Assembly: GCA_037576215.1 (NCBI GenBank)
Contig: JBANDB010000005.1
Span: 2,604,001 to 2,668,000 of the forward strand
Direction: 5' to 3'
Length of the DNA: 64,000 nucleotides
Source: Armillaria gallica
Lineage: Eukaryota > Basidiomycota > Agaricomycetes > Agaricales > Physalacriaceae
How positions within the stretch are numbered: position 1 is the stretch's first letter; each line of letters begins with the position of its first letter. The notes beneath the pieces were generated by a model, which saw only the letters and a program-made list of their open reading frames with translations, did no database searches and had not been told where the DNA came from. The position numbers and the translations under genes are program-made. Below are positions 11,721 to 26,065 of this stretch, piece after piece.

Positions 11721-14300
11721 ATCACACCTTCCTTACCTTCCCTTTCGTCTCCCACCGTCATTGAGGACTACATCAACAGTACCCTCGCCCGTTCAACGTT
11801 CACCTCCTCTGAAGAGATGCATAAAGCCCCTCCGGAGTGACTCCGAATCGTCATCAACGCAAGGGAGGCGTAGGACTGGCCGTGGGTAGGAAGAGAAGGG
11901 ACGTGTCCATAACCGTCGTTCACTATTCGCCATCCTCTTTCTGTCCTTTGTGCCCAAGTCAACCGTCCGTCTCTTAATCCACGCGCCATGGAAGACCGGC
12001 CTCCTACTAACTGCACCGACATCCAGTGTGTTACGGACGGCTCCAGGGTATGTCTACTATCGTTATCTTGAACACTGAATTTGTATTGACGCGACTGTCA
12101 TCTACAGTTTGTTCGTCGTGAGAAGGAGGAATCCTTCGGCCACGAGCAGCTCTTGTTAATCGGCAATGTTGGTGGAGCCACTCCGTCGTGCCCGTCTCTG
12201 CATCTTCCTTCTCCACCTCCCTCCCCGGTCTTTGGTTTACCTTCGCCTACACTCCGATGCACAAATTCATGACTACCCGAGAGCGCGTACTTCCTTCCAA
12301 GTGGTGGTGGCTGGAACCTACAGCTTGATTCTCCAGAGCAGGAATATCGACAACCCACGAACTTCACTACTCTGCTATCCACTTCATAAGCAAAGTGTAC
12401 GATCATTTCTTCCCGTTGACATTCTTCTGTGTGCATATCGGAGAGCCCAGAGCTCGAGTTGCAGCATCATTCCTTGCCCTGCTCGTCTTCCTCCGCGTGT
12501 ATACGAAAACGACGTTTGAGATCCCCAGTCCGAAGTTAATTTCGATACCGGAGATGGGATGGTGAATTACGTCTGTCTCGCTCCTTGCCGGGAAGGAGCT
12601 CGGCGCTCGTTTCTTTATTTCGTGTCTAGTAGAGAGAGGGGGACGTTTCCGCCCTCGCCTACGGTATCCGTTGCGCCCCGACATGGTCTGGACATTTTGC
12701 GTTTTGCGGATTGGCACCACTAAGTCCGCGACGCCTAATGTTATTATGGATATATGCAAGACTATTCCATTTCCCATCCGCCAACGCACCCTCCCGACCG
12801 AAAGCTATCATCCACTTGGTCCAATGTGACCATATCATCCTCCTGGTCGACTGCTCCATGTTTCGTTTAATCATATCCACTTATTCCTGCCCGGCAGCTC
12901 CCACCCTAGAATTCAAATCCTTCGAAATAGCACCCGACGGTCCTGCTTTTCACACCCCAACAGCAGAGATGCTTCCTCTGGAAGATTCTTGGAGTATGTT
13001 TCGCGCAACTGACCCGCCGTCGAGATAACTTTGGTGGAGGACGGAACTGGGGGACAGCTTAGGAAGAAATTTGTGCTACGAGGGACAGGATTCAGCATCA
13101 TGCTACGACTGCAGTATGTCCACGAACCTCGTTCTGTCGACCTTGTACTGACATTACTTTTCTCTGCAGATCATAACGGACAATATCAAAAAGCACGAGT
13201 CCTTCGCATGTGTATCGCTGTCCCATGTCAATTTTTGAGCAGGAGGTGGAGCGAGGCAGATTGTTCGCGGAGAGACGTGAGACGAGGATGGCCGTCGAGT
13301 CAGAGAGCCGTACATGATTAAGCTGGGAGAGCATCCTTAGCTTGATTACTCTTGGTACGTCCACTATTCTCATCTCTCTGAACTCTTGCTGACATCTAGT
13401 CATACAGTAGCCAATTTCTGGGCGCAGAAAGTCCTCCAAGAGCCTGTTTTTACTCCTCTTCTTCTTTCTCCTCAGGACTCTTCCACAGGTCTAATATAAT
13501 CCCCAATGGGCTAGACTATAAGGTGCGTACGCTACGATCTTTGTTGATCGTCACAAACTAAACAGTCTATCAGTTTCGTGTCTGAATTCCGCTACCCTTA
13601 CGCTGATCTACCAAGTTGCCGCCTGTCCAGCTCCTACCACCGTCTCCTTCGCGATGCCAGCGACCTTTCTCGATAATGTCTGCGCCTGCCTACTGATCCA
13701 AAACTGGATCGCTGACGCGTTTCTGCAGAACGCCTCTACGGCTAGATAACATCAAACAGATCCCGCCTCCTTACGGTGACCCCTCGGTCCACTCACAACA
13801 CACCTCCTTCCACGACAACAGAGATGTCCACCATCCCTTTTCGCCCTTACCACCACCATCACTCGACGCGCTGGCCTTATCCGCTTACATACCTTGACTG
13901 AAGACACGTACATGCACAGAAACCCCTCCCCTCATTGTAGTTTTGATCGATATCTTGGTGCGGGATTGCATCTATTACACCAGCGACGCATCAACATGGT
14001 GGTTTGGGGTGGAAGAGATGGCCTTGAGAGCGCTGAGAGTAGTCGGCGTTGTCAGGGTCGCAGGCATGGTTACGTTCAGTTCAAAGATGGCCATCTCTTC
14101 GTCCAAAATATCCCGCGTTTGCCGTTCTCTCCGCCACACCTTGGACCGGTATATTCTTCCCGAACGTCAGACTTTTCCAAGCTGGCAGCTACTACGTGAT
14201 GTCGTCGACGGTTTCTACAACCAACAGCTACAGGTGGCATGTTATTACCTTTCAGCACTACGTGAGTCGTCCAAATCCTCGCCTTTATCTTTGGTTTTGT
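11720..14300 (-). repeat. R4 repeat unit, copy A (3' half missing)
   Basis: R4 orientation is defined by copies D and E (plus). Copy A reads right to left. Its left end (about 14.25 kb) matches 36.19 kb of copy E, and it stops at 11.72 kb where the NACHT upstream region begins, so the R4 right half is absent. An intron-like segment on the plus strand (GTATGT at 12048 to CTACAG at 12107, 60 nt) is shared with copies C, D and E. Many open frames of 60-130 codons overlap here on both strands, but none stays open in the other copies. I therefore annotate gene remnants and not genes. Confidence 0.7.
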
Positions 14301-14579
14301 GACGTTTCTCTCTCCTCAGATTCCCTCTTCGCTTCTATCTGCCTCGTATTTCAGCTGGTCAAAGGCGCATAGAAGGATTATTATCGTTGCTGTGGCTGTT
14401 ACTTATGCGTTCGGTGGTCTCGGACGTGCGGGATCGATTGTTGAGCATCGAATGGTGTATTATATGTCTATGCACGTGCATGGGAGTGGCGAGAAGCAAT
14501 CATAGACACGTTTTGGGATGTCTTAACCAGTTCTATGCCGCAACATCCTGCACATACCGAGTGTGGTATGCTGTATATT

Positions 14580-17500
14580 AAAAACCACACAATACATCAG
14601 GATCTAATTTGCATACGTAAATATAAGTGTAAATGAAGAGAATAAGTGACACAGAAGAGACGTGCAGTATGAACGGGTACACGGAATAAATAACGAGCAA
14701 AATAGCTGTACAGCCAGTGCAACCCAGTTGACCACGATACGTATGTGAAAAGAACCTGTGCCATAGAAGCTTCGCAGCCATTCTTGTAGGGCGTATTGCA
14801 GTCGTTTTGCGTATAGTGACAGCCTACATGTATCGTTGACAGGTGCTCTCATGGTCCGAAGGAAGAACAGACGGCTGAGAAACGCGCCGGACCGGGTACC
14901 CCGGACTCGTGAACGACGCCCTCTCAACCACGAACATTCTTAGTCTGTTCACCCAGCGAAAGCGTTCTTCATTCGAAGACACGCGCGCTTACAGGAGCTC
15001 CCTTCTCTCGTCGACGTTTCACGGAGATTCCTTGGTCAGCATTGCATCCAAGGGTAGCGGAATTTCAGTTCGAAAGGCACTTTAGTGGGAAAAGGGGATG
15101 AGCTAGGAGGAAGGGAGACACAGTGCAGGTGGACAACCTGCCAGCGGAAAGACGCTTAGCTTCGCTCGTACCGCCATCATCTGGGCTTCCGATTTGATAA
15201 GTACTGTTGGTGTGTTGGAAGTTGCAATAAGATTTATTGCCTGGAAAAAGCCGAAGGTTAGCAGGTTGACGCGAACATCGTGAAACGTTTGCTAGCGAGA
15301 CGTTGTGGAAGAGAGATGGCGCCTGCCTGAGGGCAGTTTAGGCGTAGGACTGAATCAGCAAACTCTGTTGAATGGTGAGGGAACTCACAGTGAGATGTAG
15401 GCGGGCTAGGCAGCCGCATTCTTAAGCCAATCTGATGTAACTGGCACACGTTACCAACAAGGATATTCTTGCGTCCGTTGCAGAATCCACAACCTTGGGT
15501 TTGGTGAGTACCTCGCCTGTCAGAGTTGGCTGGGCTGAAAGCTTAGAACGATCATAAACTTCGGTGGCTTTGCGCTGGGAAGGTCTCGGAATCCTCCTGT
15601 GAAAAGACGCAGAGGGGATATAGGGAGACTGGTATGGTGTTGGTCAAAGCTTGAGACGCTTGTTGTACGGAGAGAGGACAGAGCATGCCTTTCTTGCTGT
15701 CCATATCGTACGTCTCGTTGCTGCTTTCCTGGAAACAAAGGACCGCGGCGGTGTATTGGGAACGCAGTAATGCTTGATAGTGAGACGAAGTTTCGGCGGT
15801 GTGGAACACGACAGCTGTGCGGTGCATGCAAGTAATGTCGATAGAAAAGTTCAGCGAGATGAGATTGGAGAACGTACTCAACGACACCGATAGCACGGTC
15901 AGCCCTCTCTCCGCCTGCAAAATACCACACTCTGTTCCTCACTTCCTCTTGGCCATCCTTGACGCGTCGAACCAAGTCTGAGCGTCGTTCAGGTTGACGT
16001 TAAAGCTTGAAGCGCTTGTTGTACGGAGAGAGGACGGGGTATCTATTTTTCACTGTCCATATCGTCGTACGCCTCGTCGCTGCTTTCCTGGGAACATTGA
16101 ACCGCGGCGGCGTAGTGGGAGGAACGGTGAAACCAGTAGTTTTTGATAGTGAGATGCTCGTCTTGAAAAGTTTCGGCGGTAAAACACGGCAGCTGTCGGT
16201 GAACTAGTAATGTCAGCAATAACATAAAGAGTTCAGAATGGCGAGACGTACTCAGGACGCCGATAGCACAGTCAGCCCTCCCGTCTCTCTCTACGCCTGC
16301 AAGATGGCACATTCGGTTCCTCGCTTCTCTTAGGCCATTCCCTGCAAATTGATGCATCGGCTATGGGAGCCAGCTCTGAGTGTCGTTCAGGTTGAGGAGC
16401 GGCCACCGTTGGGGATACAAAGACGAGGAGTCGCCGCGCCAAGAAATCGAACGAGGCTCGAAAGAAGAACTTTTGTTTGCATACGCGTCCAGGTGAGGAA
16501 CACTTCGAGGCTTTGTATGTGCGCGCATGCTCGCAGTCGGACGGAGAGGGCGATCCGAAACTCCGACCACGGCTTCGTCATCGAGGACTGCATCAACAAC
16601 ACCCTCGTCTACGTATCCCTAGCAAAAGCCTCCTCTTCGTCGTTCAAACGTTCAACGTTCAACGTTCACTAGCACTGTTCGCGATCCTCTTTTCACATGT
16701 CCTCTGTCCTTGGTGCCCAAGTCGACCATCCGTTTCTCGTTCCACGCGCCATGGATGACCGGCCTCCTAATAACTGTACCAGCCGTCGGTCTTCTTCATA
16801 CCAACGCCTCCCTCCGACGTACGTTCATGGCTTCCAGTGACGACCTGAGTGGCCCACATGCGACAAGAATCCGAAAGCAAAAGACGCGGCAGAGCGCATA
16901 GAGGGTGTCGCTTTCTTCTCAACGGACCACGGCTATGAACATCACCCTCATGCTCATCACAGCAGTCAGTGAAGAGAGCGAGTGCTGCCAGGGTCGCGTC
17001 GCCGTCATCCAGTGTGTTACGGACGTCTTCAGAATATGTCTACAGTCGTTATCTCGAACGCCGAATTCGTATTGATGCAACTGCCACCTGCAGTTTCAGT
17101 GAGGAACGAATCCAAGGAGAGCTTGTTTGTCGGCAATGTTGTCGGAGCCCTCAGCGCCATTCCGTCGTGCCCGTCTCTCCATCTTCCTTCTCCGCTTCCC
17201 TCCCAGTTCACCTTCACCTACGCTCCCTGGAACCCCAATGCACAAGATCCTCACTACCCGAGAACACGTACTTCCTTCTGGGCGGCGGTGGCTGGAACGT
17301 ACGGCTTGACTCCAGAGCAGGAATATCGACAACTCTGAAATTTTATTACTCCGCTATCCACTTCATCTGCTTCGTATGGCGCATACAAGCAGGCCGTCCC
17401 ATTATTTCTTTCCGTCTACTTCTGTATGCATATTGGAGGTTCGGAGCTCGAGTTGCAGCATCATTCCTTACCCCGCTCGTCTTCCACTGAGTCTACACGA

Positions 17501-18500
17501 AGACGCCGTTACGATTAGTCCAAAGTTGGTTTCAATACCGGAGATGGGATGGTCTGTCTCGATTCCCAGGAAGGAAGGAACTCGTTTCCTCTTGATTTCG
17601 CGTCTGGTAACGAGAAGGGGACGCATCACCCTCATCTACGGTATTCGTTGCGCCCCGACCTGGCTTGGCTGCTGTGGCCATTGTGGAATTCGCTCAATAG
17701 TACCGCTAGTTCTAATGCTACAATGAACGCATGCAGGGTATGGCGGTCCAAAACGGAGACGGTCGACAATCACTGCGCCGCTGGTTGTTGAAACTCCATT
17801 CCCATCCTCCAACGCGCCTACTCATCATCCTCCAATGTGCCCATATCATCCTCTGCACTTACCCCGGTTGCGAGCGCTCAAACCGCAATCTCAATGCAAA
17901 CAAATCTCCGTGGACAGCGAACAGAAGGTCCACAGTCACAGAGCTCATTCTGCCGCCATTACCCAAAATTCGGCTCCTCTCAACCAGTATTCGACGGTCC
18001 TGCTTTTCACACTCCAATAGTGGCTTCAACTTGGACGACTGTCTGTATCTGGTTCGCGCAGATGACGCGCTACCAAGACAACTTTGGTGGAGGATGGAAT
18101 TCAGAGAGCTTCGGTAGAACATGATTCGGCATTGTGCTACCATCTACGACTCCGGTATGTTCACAATCCTCGTTCTGTTGACCGCGTACTGATGCCGTTT
18201 TTACCTGTAGTTCATCGTGGACAATTTCAAGGAGCGCGATCCTTCGCATGTGCATTGCTATTCTCCTTCCGCGTGTCGTAGGTGGTGGACCCTCGCCAGC
18301 ACTACAAGAACGACGAAGCCATCCCGCCGACTCTTCATCCTTCGCTTCCTCCACTTATTTACAGCCGACTGCTATCGAGACCCTTTGCTAATGCAAAACC
18401 GTCCAGCTCTATACGTAGCATGCCGAAGACATCAAGTAGCGTGGAATGAACGCAACAGGAAATGCAACCATAGCTTATGACGCGGCTTCAGGTAAGTTTG
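14580..18500 (-). repeat. R4 repeat unit, copy B (near full length)
   Basis: Reads right to left: left-half blocks at 18.1-16.5 kb, then the right half at 16.36-14.58 kb, head-to-tail with copy A. The segment matching 34.1-34.3 kb of copy D occurs twice (about 16.36-16.0 and 15.98-15.6), so an internal duplication is likely. The intron donor conserved as CAG-GGTATGT in A, C and D reads CAGAATATGT here (about 17031-17040), i.e. the GT is lost. No intact gene seen. Confidence 0.7.
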
Positions 18501-19039
18501 GTCCATTACCTCCCGATCTTGCTTGCTGACATTCTAGCCAGACAGATCTCTCGATCTCATATTTCCCTGGTGTTTTCGATACGCCGGTTAGTCCTCATCG
18601 GCATCGATGCCACAGCATGCATTCTCCGGCGTCTGCACGTACGATAGGAGTGGTAGGAGTGAACGGTATATGGATTCATACAAACAGAGAGGTGACGTGC
18701 AGTGCGAAGGTATGCCCTTGTGAATCAAGACCCAAGGCCATCTTTTTGATGGGATTTTGTAGTGCTGTATCGTGTTCTCGCTATGCCGGGTTGAGCACCC
18801 AAAGACACGAAAGGTCATACACCCGACGATTTCATGAAGGTGGAAACTGGCCATAACGTATATGTATTCGTCGGGACTTCCGCAGACATCAGTTTCTCCG
18901 TGTGCATTTATTTTCACGGTTTCATCCAGTCGTCAAGAGGAGCTTGAACGGAGGAGTGTTTTAGTGCTCGATAGTAAATTCAATACGCGATTTATTTCCA
19001 TTACCGCCCTGCGTGGACGTAAGAATACCTAAGTTATCA
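18501..19039. other. Intergenic, no gene seen
   Basis: No conserved coding frame and no clear repeat partner within the window. Confidence 0.4.
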
Positions 19040-19620
19040 GTACAGTAATGTCGCTTTCGTGGAAAGAGATCCATGGAAGGGAGGATAATCAGCTCGGAAG
19101 CTCCGATCGGAACAAAACTCCCTTTTCGTCAGAAACCACCATCGACGATAGGTATCGACTCGGACACGCACATACAAAGCCTCGATCGACCAGCGGTGTT
19201 TCTCCTCTTATACTTGCTCGTCTGAAGATGCGCGCACAAACAAAAACTCTTCGCTCGTTCGATTTCTTGGCGCGGTGATATTTCTATGGTGCATTGGCTG
19301 CTCCTCAATCTGAACCGTTCGCACAGACGACGCGTCAGCGTATCAGTTTTGTGCAGACGTAGTCTCGGAGCGAGCGAGGCACAGAGTTTGGCATTTTGCA
19401 GGCGGAAAGGGACGGGAGGGACGTGTCCATGACGAGGATGGCTGTGGAGTTGGACTGGGAGACATCCTTCTTGCAGGTACATCCACTACTCTCATCTCGT
19501 TGAACTTTCATTGACCTCTAGTCGTACAGTTCATAGTGGATATTCGGTGCCTAGAAGCTAGACGTCGCTATCACATTTCAACGATTCCAAGGAGAAGCCA
19601 TTCAATTTTTCAATAGTACT
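19040..19620 (+). repeat. R4 fragment (middle part)
   Basis: Contains the blocks ACATACAAAGCCTCGA, TCGATTTCTTGGCGCGG, TGGCATTTTGCAGGCGGA and an intron-like segment with CTCATCTCG..TTGAACTTTCATTGAC, in the same order and orientation as copies C-E. Both ends are truncated. A block at 19541-19600 recurs at 28.55-28.65 kb. Confidence 0.6.
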
Positions 19621-21525
19621 GGCGATCCCCTTTGACGTGTCACTGTTGTTGATGCGAACCCGCGTCACTAGCACGTCAAGAGATAGCTTTATGCCGACAG
19701 CTCTCCTCTTCGTCCCTCGCTTCTATCCCCTGGATCTACATTGCCAAAACTTCTGAAGGCGACCTCACCATCAAATAATTCTCTGTTCACCGCTCCTCCC
19801 GCCACACTGTCGTGCACCTTTGATCAGTCCAGTTGTTTCAAATACGAGTCTTGGTTTGCCAAGCCAACAGCGACGAGGCCGTGATGACGTCCTTCCTCCC
19901 AATACCGACCACAATTTCGCCGACCAGATCATTCTACTGCAGGTTTATGATCCACCTGGTCTTCACAAAACTCTAAAACCACACCCAGTCCTCGTCCTCC
20001 TCGCCAGATGATTCCACCTTCATCTGTCGATGAGATGCTTTGATGCCCCAACCGCTACATCTGACATTCCTGCTGCGCTATACAACAAAAGGGCCTCAAA
20101 GCAGATCTCAACTTGTTCAAATCACATCCGGAGCCTAGACGACGGCGGCAAGCGAAGCTAAGCGGATAGGCGTGGATTAGAGAAGAAATACTCGGGTTGG
20201 TCAGTACTTTGCCTCTATGATTTGCTTTCAACTGTGCTCACTCCCGCCACAGTCCAATTGGCGATCCAATCTTCAACCAAAGAGACTTGCTTCGAGCCGC
20301 AAGCACGTTCTTCGCGAAGGCAAAGATGTCTCCCCAGTTTGCTCCCGTTAGCCTTTACCGAACTGTTTGGATATCCTCAGGCAGATTTAATTAGATTCGA
20401 AATGACATGCAAACGAAGGGCGCAAACAGAGGGAGAAATGTGCATAATGCAAGGAATTGCGGTTTTGCAGTCCACCCTGCGTACATGTCCTAGTCTTGCT
20501 CATACAGATCACTCACATCTAGTACAGGGCCACGTCCTGCATAAGAAAACGACGTCGTCTCCACCGTAAGCTAACCCCTCTTACCTACAGCGTCTTCACC
20601 TAGTATACATCTCTGGCATCATTCTCTGCTAGCCACACGTCATAATATCTATGCCAGGCAGACGTGGTTAACTGCTACGCATGATAATAAAAACCAGGAA
20701 CCGAGCTCAGGGTTAGCCGGTTTTTTTGCTCTTGCTAAACGCATTCTTTCAATAAGAGAAGAGTCAAGACATTTGGCAAGGGGAATTTTGATAAAATTAT
20801 GTGTAGCGTGAGATGCACAATGCCATCTGGGAAAAGCAAACGATTTTATAAACCCAATCCAGGATCTCGGGCGGCTGATTGAAGGTCAGAACCACAACGC
20901 CATGGGAAGGATGACTTCTCCGAAGTCGAAAGATCTGTCGGGACTTGGAGCCACTGCACGGTATATAAATAGCAGCGTCTATTGTACGAATTGATGTATT
21001 CGATTCAGACGTCGCAGGCGAAATTCTTTGATGGAACAGCAGTCAAGCATCACATATAGAGCTGGATATCTTCCAGTTAGTAAACTCACAGGAGGAATAT
21101 ATGACGACTAGTACTGACCAGCCGAGCATGAAGCAGCGGTCGCGAGTTCTCTAATCCTTGCATCGTGGGGGTGGAGGTTGGCCGGGCGTGGCGGTATTGT
21201 ATCACTCGATTATGGTCTGAACATCCGATATGGTAATTCCCAGACGCTTCGAATGCCCGATATGACCTCCGACGGAGAGAATGAGATGATGCTTTCGAAT
21301 GACCCCATTCGCTGTGCCCCGACATGATGACGGTCGTCGAATGGCATTGTCTGAGGCACCATAGATGTTGTCGGGCATCTCCGTAAGACGTCCGCATTTT
21401 CATGCCATAAATTGATATTCCTGTCCCTGTCGCGGTTCCATTGTGAATAAAGGCCGAGAATTGTAACCTTGAGCTTGGTGAGCCCTTCACTAGTCGACGT
21501 CAGCTAGGTTGAAAGGTTAGAACGG
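19621..21525. other. Intergenic, no gene seen
   Basis: No open frame with recognisable motifs. A TATA-like box (TATATAAAT, 20962-20970) is present without an identifiable gene on either side. Confidence 0.4.
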
Positions 21526-22150
21526 TCATGAACTTGTGGATGTTTTATCATAATGGGACGGGTTCAGATTCCTCTTGTGGAAAGATGCAGGGGAGATATA
21601 GAGGGTCGCATGATGCTTGAAGCGCTCGTTGTACGGGGGGAGGACAGAGAAGGCTGGTAGACGTGCCGTTGGGGGGAAATCGTCAATGTTGCCAAGCTGA
21701 GCCTCGTATTTGGGAAAATTGGTCCGGTACAAGGTTAGTGGGGAGATGGTGAACGGAGTATTACTTGAGGTGGTGTCATCTTCAAAAGTTTCTGCAAGGT
21801 AACGGAGGAGACGAGGAATCAAACACGGCAGCTGTCGGTGTAAGGCTGTCTCTTGTGATAACACAGATAACACAAAAGATGAAGCGACGTCCGTGAAGGG
21901 ACTGAGGGTCGTTCCTCGACGAAGACTGGGCACCGAAGGTCCATTTTGAACCGAAATAGAAGCAACTTGAAGTAATGTCAAGAAGAGTTCAGCGAGATGA
22001 GAATCGCAAACGTACCCGAGAAGCACTGATAGCACAGTCAGTCCTCTTGACTGTACTCCCTTCTCTACGGCCATCAGGGTTCCTCGGTTCCTCCGGACAT
22101 GCTGACGCGTCGACTATGCGAACAAAGTCCGAGCGTCATTCAAATCAGGT
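21526..22150 (-). repeat. R4 fragment (right half)
   Basis: On the minus strand this carries the CGACAGCTGCCGTGTTTGAT, GAAACTTTTGAAGATGACACC and CTCCCCCCGTACAACGAGCG blocks, which match the R4 right-half region seen at 34.3-34.5, 24.4-24.6 and 39.2-39.4 kb. A frame of 182 codons is open here but is not kept in the other copies. Confidence 0.55.
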
Positions 22151-22779
22151 TGTCTCTGTGCGAGCGTGCGCGTCTCTAATCGTTGCCGTACTTCTGAGTG
22201 TATGACCCTTACGAGCTTCATCTGAAAGTCGTGTCAATACGAGCTCAGCAGAACAATGATGGCAGGCATGCCTAAGAATCGTACAGCCAGGAGAGCTGCT
22301 CATAACACGCTGGACGACAACAACTCTTGTAAAGCACGGCCAGGCCACTGCAGTCCTCTTCCTCAGACGTAGTCACGGGAACATCTCTCCCGTCCCTCCC
22401 TCCGCCTGCACAATGCTGAATTACGTGTCTCCATTCTTCCCAAGTCGTCTCTCCATCTCTTTCTGGCGAGATTCATCACGATAAAGTACCCACGCGTCGT
22501 TCGAGGACATCACAAAGTGCAGAGGGAGTTGCATCCGAACGAACAAATTGAAGGTGAAACCCAGGTGAGGATGCGTGCGCGTCGGAAGGTCTTCGTACTT
22601 GCATTCACAATTCTATGTAAAGTGGTCGATGAACATGGGTCCACAGGAGTTTGATCGCATCAAGGTACACTCTGGCCACGGAACCTTGGTAACCCATCGC
22701 GTCCACTGTACGAACTGAAGTTCTCGACATCGTAGTCTGTAGTACACCAGATTTCCTGTATAGCTGGACATTTTCTTCT

Positions 22780-25640
22780 TAGCAAATCCATAGCGGGAGT
22801 ATGTAGCGGCTTACCAGCCCAGCGTTCACCGTTGCTGCTGCCATCGTATAGAGGGTGGTGGTGGTGGTGGTGGTGGCTGCCGTTGGTGTCTTGAGATGAA
22901 GGATGAAGATATGTCGGGGCATAGTGAGTACCGTAGTAGATGAGGGCGGAAACGACCCCTTCTCTCTACCAGTCGTGAAATTAAGGAGAAACGACCGAGC
23001 TCCTTTCTGGGAAGGGTCAAGACGGACGTAGTCAACCATCCCATCTCCGGGCTTCGGCATGGGGATTTCAAACGGCGTCCTCGTATACGCTCGGAGGAAG
23101 AATTCTAGCTGACGAGCGGAACAAGGAATGCTATTGCGACTCTAGCTCCGGGCCTCCTAATTTGTGTACAGAAGTAGACGGGTGGTACGCCCTACTTGCA
23201 TGCGCTATATGAAGCAGATGAAGTGGATAGCGGAATAGTGAATGTTCTGAGGTGTCCATATTCCTGCTCTGGAGAGACACGCCGTACATTCCAGCCACGG
23301 CCACCTAGAAGGAAGTACGTGTTCTCGGGTAGTCAGGATGTTGTGCATCGGAGTGTGGGTGAAGGTAAGCCGAAGACTAGAGAGGGAAACGGAGAAGGAA
23401 GATGCAGAGATGGGCACAACGAAATGGCACTGAAGGCTCCGAGACATTGCCGACGGACAAGTTCTCCTTGAAGTCATCCATCGCTGAAGGATTCCTCCTC
23501 CTCCAGACGAAGAAACTGCAGATGACGGTCGCGTCAATATGGATTCAGCGTTCGAGATGACGACGGTAGACATACCCTGGAGCCGTTCAGAACACGGTGA
23601 CACGACGCTGGCATTCACCGAACGTCGTTCGCTTCCTTCGCAGTCGTGGTCCGTTGGGGGAAAAGCGACATCCTCTGTGTGTTCTGCTGCGTCTTTTGCT
23701 TTCGGATTCTTGTCGTATGCGAGCCAATCAGGCCCAAGTCGTCAGCGTAAAACGCCGGAAGCCATAAACGTACGTCGGAGGGAAGCGTTGGTATGATGAC
23801 GACCGGCGACTGGTACGGAGTCCAAGCGACGGCAGGTTGACTTGGGCGTAAAGGGCAGGACACGTGAATTTTTGAAAAGAGGATGGCGAACAGTAAAGAC
23901 GACCATGTTCCTTGTCTTCCTACCCACGGCCAGTCCTATGCCTCTCTTCCTCCCATTGCAATAATGACGAAGCCTTGTGCATGTCTTTAGAGGAGGTGAA
24001 CAGGCAAGGGTGCTGTTGGCGTAGTCGATGACGGTGGGAGATGGAAGGGAAGCTGTGATCGGAGTCTCGGAGTGCACATACAAAGCCTCGAAGCCCTCCT
24101 CGTCTGGACGCGCACGCAAACAAAAGCTCTTCCTCCAAGCCTTGTTTGACTTATTGGCGCGGCGATTCCTCGACTTTGCACCCCCAACGATAGCACGGCG
24201 CTCGAATTGGTTCGCATAGCCGACGCGTCGACATACAGGGGATGGCCTAAGAGAAGCGAGGAACAGAATCTGGCATCTTGCAGGCGTAGAGAGGGACGGG
24301 AGGACTGACCGTGTCCTTGAGTACGTCGGCCATTCTCATCTCGCTGAACTCTTTATTGACATAACTTGCATCTACTACAGTTCAGCGACAGTTGCCGTGT
24401 TCTGTACCGCCGAAACTTTCCGAGACGAACATCTCACCATCAAATACTACTGCGTTCGCTATTCTCCCCACCGTGCCGCCGCGGTTCGATGTCCCCAGAT
24501 ACGAGACTCAGCTTCCCAAGCAGACAGCGACGAGCGATGTCCAACGGCACTCCGTCCTGAGCTCTATCCGTACATCAGGTTCTTCAAGCTTCGACTACAC
24601 AGTCTTCATATCTCCTCTATTTCACGACAAGTTCCGCACCCTTCCTAGCATAAACCTACCGAAGCTTATGGCCGTTCTAAGCTTTCCGCCCAGTCGACTT
24701 TGACGGGCGAAGTGCTCACCCACCCCAAGGTCGTGAATTCTGTAACGGACACAAGGATATCCTTGTCCGAGTCGATACCGCGTGTTACGGCGGATTGGCA
24801 CAGGAATGCGGACATCTTGCAGAGCTGCCTAGCCCGACCATATGCTATCGTGAGTTCTCTCACGGAAAATGACAACCAGAATCTGCTAATTCACCCCACA
24901 AAAGTTCTACGCCTAAACTTCTCCTTCTCTTTCTTCCACGACGTCCCACTAGTAAATGTCCGCATCAACCTGTTAACATCTGATCCCCAGCTTTGTCGAG
25001 TCGCGAGTTCCAACACCATAACTGTATGGAAATTCAAGCCCAGCTGACGGCGACATGAGCGAAGCTAAGCGTCTTCCCGCTGGCCAGTCCTCCGCCTGCC
25101 TTCCTCTCCCCATCTCTCCCCAAAGTTATCTCGCTGACATGTCGTCCAAGCGCCGTTCAAATCGAGGAGCCGCGACCGTTGCATGTAGGAATCTCCACCA
25201 AATGCTGACGAGCGAAAGGAGCTTCTGTAAACGTGGGTGTCTTCGAATGAAGAAAACTTTCGCTGGGTGAACAGACTAGGATCGATGATGGGGAGACGAA
25301 AAGAGAGTTCGATCTGATGTCTACGTTTGATTCTAGCCTAATTATACAGAATGCAATACTCGTCATCAATCACGATCGTCGATAATCTGGTTGATCTAGT
25401 AATATTGATCTTCGGTTGTACGTGTGGTATATTAAGTTGTGTAGCACTCGAAAAACGCAACGAATGACACGTCAATAGATACACACCCAGGCCTCATCCC
25501 GCCGGCTTTCAATAATCAAAGTCTCCGATTGGTTTTTCGACCAGCCGAAATATGACGAAGCTGACAGAAACTGAAATTGATTTGGGAGAGACAAACATCA
25601 CAAAAAGAAAGATAGAGGAGGAGATTTGGACTCAATAGGC
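22780..25640 (+). repeat. R4 repeat unit, copy C
   Basis: Left half 22.78-24.1 kb and right half 24.2-25.6 kb, in the same order as D and E. The left-half intron is on the minus strand (donor at 23575, acceptor at 23516, 60 nt). The right-half intron-like segments are on the plus strand (GTACGTCGGCC at about 24322; GTGAGTTCTCTCAC at about 24850). The two halves thus look like remnants of genes transcribed away from each other. A (GGT)n run lies at 22853-22878. No intact frame seen. Confidence 0.7.
22853..22878. repeat. (GGT)n microsatellite
   Basis: Eight consecutive GGT triplets inside R4 copy C, absent from the equivalent place in the other copies. Confidence 0.85.
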
Positions 25641-26065
25641 GTCGTACGCCGGGTCTATGTTGCACTTTCAAGTTCGCATTTTGTAGATTTGGCCCATTTT
25701 CAGGGTTCTCTTTGGTAGGTTTGCGGATACGGGTTACATTTCATGGGGAGAGGTATTACTGGTACATGTCTTTGCAGTAGAGTTAGGAATGGATTGTTTC
25801 CATGCTTTCCTATGCTCCGATGTTGCCTCGTCGCCTATGGCGACGAGAGCGACGGTGGGAAATATTGAGATGTTGGCGGTGGCGGATCGGGGCGTCTCCA
25901 TTAAGCCCGACGACAAGAACACCGGAATTTAAGGGGTCAAACTCTGCGGGCAACTGGTATCTGTACGAAGGTTAGTAGAACTTTGATTACTCGCAGAATG
26001 TACGCTGACGTACTTGCGCATCAGGCCCGAAATAGCCGGTCCTAATTTTGCTTCCCCGCCCTCAC

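Noticed and set aside
12098..13439. Numerous overlapping frames of 60-130 codons on both strands
   Set aside because: They lie in R4 copy A, overlap each other and are not kept open in copies B-E. GC-rich sequence gives many chance frames.
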